Source: Bacillota bacterium
Lineage (GTDB): Bacteria; Bacillota; Clostridia; Peptostreptococcales; Anaerovoracaceae
Assembly: GCA_017432725.1 (NCBI GenBank)
Contig: JAFRIQ010000039.1
Location: forward strand, 1-51,900
Reading direction: 5' to 3'
Length of the DNA stretch: 51,900 nt
Shown here piece by piece: positions 1 to 6,864 of the stretch. The position numbers and the translations under genes were made by a program. The notes under the pieces were generated by a model. That model searched no databases. It was not told the origin of the DNA and worked only from the letters and a program-made list of their open reading frames with translations. How positions within the stretch are numbered: position 1 is the first letter of the stretch; each line of letters begins with the position of its first letter.

Positions 1-640
1 TCACCCCCACATGCGTGGGGAATACTGACAGGTACAACCCCGGAGCCAGCTATGACTAGGCTCACCCCCCCCCACATGGGTGGGGAATACTCTACGTGGA
101 CCGTTGAAGGCTTCACCATGCTGGGCTCACCCCCACATGCGTGGGGAATACACACACGAAATAACAAGCAAATCAACAAACAAAGGCTCACCCCCACATG
201 CGTGGGGAATACTCGTAGCTGTAAGGATCGCCCGGAACATAGGGGGGCTCACCCCCACATGCGTGGGGAATACCTGTCGGAGAGATCCCTGATGGTCTTA
301 TCGACGGGCTCACCCCCACATGCGTGGGGAATACGTCCACCATTGTGTAGGGTCTGCGTATACATAAGGCTCACCCCCACATGCGTGGGGAATACATATG
401 AAAAGCTTTCAATTTATTTAAAACGTCAAGGCTCACCCCCACATGCGTGGGGAATACACTTGAATAAGGCACAAGTTTCATCGTTCTGTAGGCTCACCCC
501 CACATGCGTGGGGAATACGAGGGCCCACTTAAAGCAGACCTGATCAACAAGGGCTCACCCCCACATGCGTGGGGAATACCTCTTCCTTAAAGCAGATACA
601 AAGTACATCGCAGGCTCACCCCCACATGCGTGGGGAATAC
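1..640 (-). CRISPR. Type I-E CRISPR array (left end outside window)
   Basis: Ten complete 28-nt repeats plus the last 25 nt of another (1-25) are seen. Repeats start at 59, 124, 185, 246, 307, 368, 430, 491, 552 and 613. The ten spacers are 33 nt, except the one at 396-429, which is 34. On the plus strand the repeat begins GGCTCACCCCC and ends GTGGGGAATAC. Read on the minus strand it begins GTATTCCCC and ends GGTGAGCC, the usual type I-E orientation, with a CCCCACGCATGTGGGG stem. The cas genes are on the same strand just upstream, so the leader-proximal repeat is 613-640 and older spacers lie to the left. Repeat 59-90 is aberrant: four extra C and one G for C. Confidence 0.98.
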
Positions 641-690
641 TCTAGAAAAATCAATGCACGACGATTGATTCTTTACATAAAATTGCGAAC
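641..690 (-). promoter_or_regulatory. CRISPR leader (short, AT-rich, with dyad)
   Basis: Fifty bases lie between the leader-proximal repeat and the stop of the Cas2-DnaQ reading frame. They hold an inverted repeat AATCAAT (649-655) / ATTGATT (664-670) with an 8-nt gap. In type I-E systems the array is transcribed from the leader and new spacers are added here. If the leader has ordinary length it must overlap the 3' end of the exonuclease remnant. The promoter itself is not identified. Confidence 0.55.
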
Positions 691-906
691 TTAGGGTCGA
701 TACGTTCCTTTGCAATAGTCGTAAATTCTTTTACACAATTTTGCATCCGGAACAGCTCGATGACGATCTCCAGGTTCGATAATTTGAAGCTGAGCAGCAA
801 CTTCTTCCATCTTATAGCTCGGGGCCCCAATCAGTTTCTTTCGAATCATAGGCAAAACATCAATAACTTTTCTTATCGGAATTTCAATATTACATTCTAT
901 ACATGC
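691..906 (-). pseudogene. Detached 3' end of the Cas2-fused DnaQ exonuclease
   Basis: Directly after the TAA that ends cas2 (907-909), the same reading frame stays open for 71 codons to a TAA at 691-693. It encodes the missing end of a DEDDh exonuclease: a helix like PIRKVIDVLPMIRKKL, then HRAVPDA, the ExoIII motif with His at codon 760-762 and Asp at 745-747. There is no ribosome binding site or plausible start for independent translation. The simplest reading is a single nonsense change (for example a Tyr codon to TAA) in an otherwise intact fusion. Stop readthrough or a sequencing error would look the same. Confidence 0.85.
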
Positions 907-1500
907 TTATAAAATAAAGAGATAATCAAATGTCTGAATATTATACCCAATCACATCCCGTCCATTTATGATATATGACATCTTTGACAAAGCATCTTTT
1001 ATAGGTATTCCTCCATCGGCATCCAGTTGAGTGATACCTGTCAACTCTTCAATCTCTCTGCTGATAGTCTCTTTAATTATCAAGTCATGTTCCTGAACTA
1101 TAGTTCCATTCTTAACAAGCAGTGCCCCAATCTCAATTATTTTATCTGTTTTAGGATCAAACCCTGTAGTTTCAAGATCTAGAACAACATACTCCTCTGC
1201 AACTTGATGCATCTGGATATTTGGCTCAAATGGTTTAAGCATCAGCTGCATTCCATCATAGTCAACGGGCTGCCATGTATCATGCAAAATATCTATACGA
1301 AACCCTTGCTCCGTATTCGCAGAATAAACCATCACAGCTCTTGTTTCACCCCAGGCTAAATCACATACTCTCTGCCACACGTTTTCACGGACTTTTGCAC
1401 TGAAATTACCAACATAAATGCCTGCTGAAATTTGCCAAAAATATCTTGTGAGATATCCTCTTAATTTTGGTGGAGCATTTTGTATGCTAAGTACTATCAT
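907..1500 (-). CDS. cas2: Cas2 (type I-E) with truncated DnaQ-like 3'-5' exonuclease domain
   Basis: Residues 1-95 are a Cas2 of the I-E type, the dimer that bridges two Cas1 dimers during spacer integration. After a short linker comes a DnaQ/DEDDh exonuclease with ExoI (VLDLETTGFDP, Asp108 and Glu110) and ExoII (GYNIQTFDYLF, Asp192). The frame stops at residue 197, before ExoIII. Cas2-DnaQ fusions are known in type I-E and are thought to trim pre-spacer ends. This one would lack its catalytic His and Asp unless the stop is read through. The start overlaps the cas1 stop (ATGA), so the two are probably translationally coupled. Last gene of the cas operon. Confidence 0.93.
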   Translation of the reverse strand: MIVLSIQNAPPKLRGYLTRYFWQISAGIYVGNFSAKVRENVWQRVCDLAWGETRAVMVYSANTEQGFRIDILHDTWQPVDYDGMQLMLKPFEPNIQMHQVAEEYVVLDLETTGFDPKTDKIIEIGALLVKNGTIVQEHDLIIKETISREIEELTGITQLDADGGIPIKDALSKMSYIINGRDVIGYNIQTFDYLFIL

Positions 1501-2438
1501 AACCTTTTACCATACTGCACCACACCGCTCACATTCTCCAAAAAGCCCGCCCACAATAGATTCCTGCCTTCATCTTCTTCGAGACCGCTCTTTTCCGTTA
1601 ACACCGTTTCAATATCTGAAACTATCACTTTCAGGAACTGAGAGTCCCTAAAAAGATCTCTTAATGCGTATCTGACTGTACGATCAACAGGTTCTTTCAA
1701 TCCCTCATTTTGAACTCTTGCCGCAACAGAAAAAGCGACTGGAAATGTGAGTTGTTCCTTATATACATCTGCAATATCCAAAACAAAAGATTTTCCCAGT
1801 CCGGTATGTACGATTCCTAATCCTGGAGAAAGACCTAGAGCATATATAACTGCGTAGCAAAGGCCGTACAAACAGGCATTTGCACAAGATAACGCATTCT
1901 GCAGGTATTCATTTCCGGAAAAGTTGTCCGGATTATATCTCATTCCCTTCCAGGAAAGTCCATACATATCAGCCAGCTCCACATATCTTTCCCCTACATG
2001 TTTGCCCTCTTTTTCAAGAAGCTGTTTCATGCTGAGCTCTGTGAAATCATCCTGTGGATATCTAATATGGTACATTCGTTTCGCTGCAGACAAGCGTAAA
2101 TGTTGATTGGATACTATCTTAGCCTGAGCAGTCAAAAGCACAGTATTTCCAGAAAGAGATGATCCTCCAGCGTAGAACCTTACACCCTGTTCTCCTACCC
2201 AAACAAGCTCCATCCCTGATTCTGAAGCTATCTGGACCATACGATGCATAACCGTGGTTTCCGGTCCAAGCAGCAATACCATTATCATACCCGCCGGGAC
2301 ATCTATCGTTCCTTTATCAGTTATGATCCTTACCGCACTGTCTTCTTTTTCCAATCTGCAGCATTCAACATATAAAAAGGTGATGCGGTCTCTTATCCTT
2401 GATAATTCTTTTCGTTTTGGAGGTTTAGCGCCGTTCAT
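1497..2438 (-). CDS. cas1: Cas1 integrase, type I-E
   Basis: Metal-dependent integrase that inserts protospacers at the leader end of the array together with Cas2. The protein has 313 residues, the usual I-E length. The catalytic Glu is in the NEYLQNALSCAN helix, the His in GIVHTG and the Asp in FVLDIADVYK, so the active site looks intact. The start codon overlaps the cas6e stop by 4 nt and the stop overlaps the cas2 start by 4 nt, placing it within one tightly packed operon. An intact Cas1 means the locus could still acquire spacers if Cas2 works without its exonuclease. Confidence 0.96.
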   Translation of the reverse strand: MNGAKPPKRKELSRIRDRITFLYVECCRLEKEDSAVRIITDKGTIDVPAGMIMVLLLGPETTVMHRMVQIASESGMELVWVGEQGVRFYAGGSSLSGNTVLLTAQAKIVSNQHLRLSAAKRMYHIRYPQDDFTELSMKQLLEKEGKHVGERYVELADMYGLSWKGMRYNPDNFSGNEYLQNALSCANACLYGLCYAVIYALGLSPGLGIVHTGLGKSFVLDIADVYKEQLTFPVAFSVAARVQNEGLKEPVDRTVRYALRDLFRDSQFLKVIVSDIETVLTEKSGLEEDEGRNLLWAGFLENVSGVVQYGKRL

Positions 2439-2998
2439 GGTCTCACTAGCAATAACCCGCAGCCGTATGCCTTTTCATGACCTAAACCGTTCATCAATAT
2501 ATTGCGAAACAGTTCTGCATCTTCCACGACAAGTTTCCCTTCAAAAGTAGTTGCCTGGTAACGGACTTTACCATTCTTTGCTTTGCGGATTTCGTTTTCG
2601 ATAATATTTACAGAAAGTGCGCTTGCACCTCCTGCTTTAAGCCTGTCTATTAACCAATCCAAGGCGCAATACTGCTGATTTTTTGTTCGCTTCATGTTTA
2701 GCGGAACTCTCCGCCCATCTCTTTTAATTACCGGATTTGCAGTGATTCTGTAATTTAAAACGGTACCTGCAGGTATTTTGGGATCATATGACTTCGTTTG
2801 AGCATATCCAAATGACTCAGAAACCTGAGGTGGGATCTCACTAAGGAACAAGATCGTATTATTATCTAATCGCCAAAGAGGATGCTCTCTATCTTCGGCA
2901 AAACACCGTTCCAGTTGTGAATGGAAATAACCGAAATCTGAAAATCCACGCATATTGTCCCAGTTACTCATATTTAATTCTAGTTTAGTAATGAACAT
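2435..2998 (-). CDS. cas6e: Cas6e/CasE pre-crRNA endoribonuclease
   Basis: Cuts the repeat RNA at the base of its hairpin and stays bound to the crRNA 3' handle in Cascade. The N-terminus FITKLELN and the segment FHSQLERCF (likely catalytic His) match the CasE family. The C-terminal glycine-rich stretch GLGHEKAYGCGLLLVRP is the typical RAMP loop. I chose the start at 2998 because AGGAG lies just upstream and CasE proteins begin with this beta strand. An upstream in-frame ATG at 3049 would add 17 unlikely residues overlapping cas5e. About 187 residues, slightly shorter than the E. coli protein. Confidence 0.93.
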   Translation of the reverse strand: MFITKLELNMSNWDNMRGFSDFGYFHSQLERCFAEDREHPLWRLDNNTILFLSEIPPQVSESFGYAQTKSYDPKIPAGTVLNYRITANPVIKRDGRRVPLNMKRTKNQQYCALDWLIDRLKAGGASALSVNIIENEIRKAKNGKVRYQATTFEGKLVVEDAELFRNILMNGLGHEKAYGCGLLLVRP

Positions 2999-3008
2999 GA
3001 TCAATCTC

Positions 3009-3656
3009 CTACAAATATACCTTGCGGCTCTTTCGAAATGTATATTCACGTTTGATTGGAGAAAAAGTCATTGGATCATCACGCGTAATACGTATATTCG
3101 ACTCATTAAGATCATTTTCTGCATCAAGATATGCAAGGTGTTCTCCAGAATCAGTTTTCAATGCAGTTTCAAGGGTCCCTTCAACTATTTCCCCGACCAG
3201 TTCAGCAGTTACAGGACAACATCGTCTACCGCAAAAAAGTGCATTTGCCGGGTGTAGCAGCGAATATCTAATCTCTTCCAATCGTTCGCGTGGCAACTCT
3301 ATACCACAAATAAAGACCGCATCCTGCAAGTAATATCTGTTCCCGATATTCTTGTCAGAGCTAGGAATAGATTCAATATAATGACCGTTCGGTAACATTT
3401 TAGCGCGTCCAAAACTCCCACCGTTGACATACACATGGTAATCTCTTAAAAGTTTTCCCAGTGCATCTATCCTTACGCCAAACCTCATGCACCTCAAATC
3501 ACTGATATCTGCATCTCTACATCTTCCTTCTGCTGATGCTATTATTCCTATTATTGCACTCTTTGAAGGGACATGATCTGTAGGATGGTCTTTGAGTTTA
3601 GCTTCAGTACCCCATGATTGCATAGGTGCATCAAACCTAAGAAGTAATACGGCCAT
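3009..3656 (-). CDS. cas5e: Cas5e/CasD Cascade subunit
   Basis: RAMP-fold subunit that holds the 5' handle of the crRNA in Cascade. The start MAVLLLRFDAPMQSWG is the family signature (LRLxGPLQSWG), followed by the PSKSAIIGIIASAEG segment typical of Cas5e. 215 residues, usual length. The start ATG shares a base with the cas7e stop (TAATG), and cas6e begins 10 nt after its stop, so both are co-translated. Nothing suggests decay. Confidence 0.95.
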   Translation of the reverse strand: MAVLLLRFDAPMQSWGTEAKLKDHPTDHVPSKSAIIGIIASAEGRCRDADISDLRCMRFGVRIDALGKLLRDYHVYVNGGSFGRAKMLPNGHYIESIPSSDKNIGNRYYLQDAVFICGIELPRERLEEIRYSLLHPANALFCGRRCCPVTAELVGEIVEGTLETALKTDSGEHLAYLDAENDLNESNIRITRDDPMTFSPIKREYTFRKSRKVYL

Positions 3657-4696
3657 TAGATCATCTCCTGTATATTACGCTCCACCTGTTCAAGTATTTC
3701 CTGCATAGGCATTTCATTTAGTGAAAAAGTCATATATGCTTTCCCAAATTTTTTTTCTATCGAAGCGGCATACTTCTCCATTTTAGCCGATGCTGCTTCC
3801 AAATGATTCGCCTCATTTACGGTCTCGATAAATGCAGGAGCAAAAGAAATCGGTCGATCTTCCCGAAGAATAACTTCCACTACATCCGGCATTGTTAAAT
3901 TTGCATACGAATTACTGCTTCCTGCAGGCATGGAATAAACGAATGCCTCCAGAAATCTTCTTGCTGCATGGGCTGCACTCTCTTTACTAAGACGGACAAG
4001 TTCAGATGTCGCAGAAAGATTTACATTTGCATATCGGTAATATACTCCACTGTTATAGCTCTTTGACCCAATATGGCCTGCACCTGCATCATTCCCAGGA
4101 AGATCATCTACAGCTGTAAAATAATCATATTCTTCTCTTGCCTCATCTACAGTAAAAGCATGCGCTACCTGTGCTGATGCATCATAATTCAGACTCGGAT
4201 CTGAAGCCATCATCCTTCCAAACAGAAGCATATCAACAGACGGTTCACCGGACACTGCGGTCTTCAGATCTTTAACGTACTCTTTGTCATCATAATCCTT
4301 ACCGCTTTTGATCTTCTTCAATGCACATGATGCCATTGCAGTCACTTGTGCATTGCTGACAAATGCGATAACCGATTTGGCATCAGGTTTATCAGATGCA
4401 ATATCAGCTTTTTTAACTGCATTTCCTGCTTCTGTTTCAGCTGTCTGTGCATCAATTCCATTGTTGATCAACTCTTCCTTTATGAGATCTATGACTCTCC
4501 TTGTCCGAACCCCTATATCTTCTCCGTGATCAACAAAATACATCCGCATAGCACGCTTCCAAGATTGTGAACTGACTCGTCCGCGGATCCGTCCCCCATA
4601 CACCAGTTCTTTTGGGGAACCTGCATCGTCCCTATTAATGCAGGAAGCTGGAACCACCTGCAGTACGTGGATATCCATATACAACCTATCCGTCAT
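3656..4696 (-). CDS. cas7e: Cas7e/CasC Cascade backbone subunit
   Basis: Forms the six-copy filament that wraps the crRNA spacer in Cascade. N-terminal residues MDIHVLQVVPASCINRDD and the motif GRIRGRVSSQSWKRAMR are diagnostic of CasC. I place the start at 4696, where a near-perfect TAAGGAGGAATAATAAA sits upstream. The longer frame from 4723 has no such site. About 346 residues, normal. It follows cse2 after 33 nt that hold this ribosome binding site, in keeping with a subunit made in high copy. Confidence 0.96.
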   Translation of the reverse strand: MTDRLYMDIHVLQVVPASCINRDDAGSPKELVYGGRIRGRVSSQSWKRAMRMYFVDHGEDIGVRTRRVIDLIKEELINNGIDAQTAETEAGNAVKKADIASDKPDAKSVIAFVSNAQVTAMASCALKKIKSGKDYDDKEYVKDLKTAVSGEPSVDMLLFGRMMASDPSLNYDASAQVAHAFTVDEAREEYDYFTAVDDLPGNDAGAGHIGSKSYNSGVYYRYANVNLSATSELVRLSKESAAHAARRFLEAFVYSMPAGSSNSYANLTMPDVVEVILREDRPISFAPAFIETVNEANHLEAASAKMEKYAASIEKKFGKAYMTFSLNEMPMQEILEQVERNIQEMI

Positions 4697-4729
4697 TTTA
4701 TTATTCCTCCTTAACTTTATCATTTACCA

Positions 4730-5248
4730 TTAATTATTTATCTTAATCTTTCTTTCCCAGCGTCTGATCTGTGACGCAGGGTCATACTGCCAACCATATA
4801 ATTCTGCAGCAAGTTCAGAGTAACTGAATGATTCACCTTTGGATGCTATCAGGGAAACGATCCCCCGCATTCTGTACTTAAGTTCATCGATATCATCTGC
4901 TGTTTCTGCAAGATGAAATCTCTGTATGATCCCTCCGTTCTGTTCAATACGGGATATCGCATCAGCTATACTCCCATTTCCATCATTTTTTGCAAATGCA
5001 TAGAGAGTCAAAGCCGCATAAGCTGCCTCTTCAGCACGCCCCGCTTTATCGCCATTTCCATATAATTCTTCAGGTAGTATCTCCAGAATGTGACCGAATA
5101 TAAATGGGTCTTCTCCGACTTTTTTATTCAAATTATGCCTGTATCTTGCCACAAGTGAAGCAGATTCTCCGTGTGTATTAGACAGGAACATAAGCTCTTT
5201 GTTTACAGCCTGTTTCAATTTTTCAGTTTTTGTTTCACTTTCGCTCAT
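4730..5248 (-). CDS. cse2: Cse2/CasB Cascade small subunit
   Basis: Alpha-helical small subunit, two copies per Cascade, that stabilises the R-loop on the non-target strand. 172 residues. The pattern is typical of CasB: SLVARYRHNLNKKVGEDP near the N-terminus, a central alanine-rich helix, and RMRGIVSLIASKGESFSYSE near the end, followed by YGWQYDPASQIRRWERK. The start overlaps the cse1 stop by 4 nt and has AAGGAAA upstream. Confidence 0.92.
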   Translation of the reverse strand: MSESETKTEKLKQAVNKELMFLSNTHGESASLVARYRHNLNKKVGEDPFIFGHILEILPEELYGNGDKAGRAEEAAYAALTLYAFAKNDGNGSIADAISRIEQNGGIIQRFHLAETADDIDELKYRMRGIVSLIASKGESFSYSELAAELYGWQYDPASQIRRWERKIKINN

Positions 5249-6864
5249 TCGATTTCCTTTCTGATCTTTTTCAGATCACTTGCAAGTTTTCGTTCTGCTG
5301 CGCCAACAGTATGATCATTATGCCCTCTGTAAGCACTGATAGGCAGTTCTTCAACAATACGATCTGCTATTTCATCCGAGCTTCGGAACATGCTTTCCCG
5401 AAGCGACTCAATGACAACTTTGCCTGATAAACAATCCATGACATCTGATCCTATCAGATCCTCATACTGTTTTTTTGTTTCTGAAGCGAATGTACTGCAG
5501 CGCTTATCATCACTGCCCATACACAGCGCAATATTCTTCCCAAAATGATAAGCCGCATCACTAATCTCAGAAATATGTTCTATGGTATCTTCCATCAACT
5601 CAGAAATTTCCGGCCTAAAGAACTCACTATTTATCGTGATCTCAGACTCGACCATCTGTTCAAGGACACTGTTCATAGTGCCATATACCGTATCATTCAC
5701 CTGTAACGGAATATTCAGATCATCTGGTATAATTCCGTCATCATATAATAGTTCTATCCAACTTATGCACCCCGGCTTCATATCGGAATCAGGAGGTATT
5801 ATCGCGCTGAACTCTTTCCAAATTGGGACATCTGCGCCATGAGACTTCGGTATCCAATAATCAGGTTCGCCATGTTTCCCAGAGTTTCTTTTCCACAAAA
5901 ACATAGGTTCAATAAACGCATTTTTTTTACCATAGTAATCTCCAGCGACAATAAACATCCCTGGGACCTTATCATCTTTATCAAATAAACGAATTTTCCT
6001 ACTTTGCTGGGTAAACAGTTCCGGAATATTATCAGGGAATCCGTTTTCTCCATATGGAGCATATTCACATCCAAGAGTGGATTCCCTTTCCCATAAGGGA
6101 GATACATTTGAAAAGGGAGCATCTTTGCCATGCTTAAGCATGACACAGTTCAAAAGTATAGTTTCTTTCAGATCTCTTCCGATCGGTGTGAGAAGCGCAC
6201 CTCCACTGGCCCATGTCATCTTAGATTGGAATTTCCCGGGATTTTTTGTTGCGCAACCCGAAAAATTCATGTACCAGATAAGCCATCTGGCAGCCTCCGG
6301 ATAGCTGAGAACAATATCATCCGTATTGCAGTAAAGAGCAAACGGAGATTTTTTGTTTCCGCTCTCCATAACAGTTCCGAGAAAAGATTTAGACGCAAAG
6401 TAGTTTACTGAGCATGTATTTGATGATTTGTATTCGACATCGTATCTGAATCCCGCAGGATTATTGTCATCCTTTTGGTCTGTCTTTATAAACCTGCTTG
6501 CGGGAACCTGATAGAATGGATGTTCATCATCAAAAAGGAAAAATCTCTGCTCCCATTCCTCAAAATATATTTTTACAGCTTTTTCGGGAATACCGTGTTG
6601 CCATGCATTCTTAAAAACGTCGATAGCCTCAGATTGGCTGTTGATTTTTCTGGGTTTGCCATTTTCATCGTATCGATACAGAATCGTAATGGCAACTGCA
6701 ACAAGCAGTCTCAAGATTGCAATATCCTGGAGTCTTGTCTCCCCGGAAAGCGACATATACTCATCTCCATTGAGCAATGCCGTCTCCAGAGAGATCTGAT
6801 GTACCGATCCCTCCTTATCCAAGACAAGTATCCAAGGTTCATGTATAAGGTTATATTTTTTCAA
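5245..6864 (-). CDS. cas8e: Cse1/CasA (Cas8e) large subunit of Cascade
   Basis: Large subunit that recognises the PAM and recruits Cas3. The N-terminus NLIHEPWILV is the CasA hallmark, 539 residues is a normal length, and the C-terminal four-helix bundle region is present. The start appears to be TTG (6862-6864), preceded by GGAGG at 11 nt and lying inside the last codons of cas3. No nearby ATG would keep the conserved N-terminus. The weak start codon may hold back expression of the large subunit relative to the other Cascade genes; that is inference. Confidence 0.94.
   Translation of the reverse strand: MKKYNLIHEPWILVLDKEGSVHQISLETALLNGDEYMSLSGETRLQDIAILRLLVAVAITILYRYDENGKPRKINSQSEAIDVFKNAWQHGIPEKAVKIYFEEWEQRFFLFDDEHPFYQVPASRFIKTDQKDDNNPAGFRYDVEYKSSNTCSVNYFASKSFLGTVMESGNKKSPFALYCNTDDIVLSYPEAARWLIWYMNFSGCATKNPGKFQSKMTWASGGALLTPIGRDLKETILLNCVMLKHGKDAPFSNVSPLWERESTLGCEYAPYGENGFPDNIPELFTQQSRKIRLFDKDDKVPGMFIVAGDYYGKKNAFIEPMFLWKRNSGKHGEPDYWIPKSHGADVPIWKEFSAIIPPDSDMKPGCISWIELLYDDGIIPDDLNIPLQVNDTVYGTMNSVLEQMVESEITINSEFFRPEISELMEDTIEHISEISDAAYHFGKNIALCMGSDDKRCSTFASETKKQYEDLIGSDVMDCLSGKVVIESLRESMFRSSDEIADRIVEELPISAYRGHNDHTVGAAERKLASDLKKIRKEIE

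Noticed and set aside
52..543. Open frames of 163 and 70 codons across the CRISPR array
   Set aside because: They translate the repeats (recurring SPPHAWGI, LTPTCVGNT, HPHMRGEY) and are artefacts of repeat periodicity.
2999..3049. Longer N-terminus of Cas6e
   Set aside because: Overlaps cas5e, has no ribosome binding site, and the CasE fold starts at 2998 after AGGAG.
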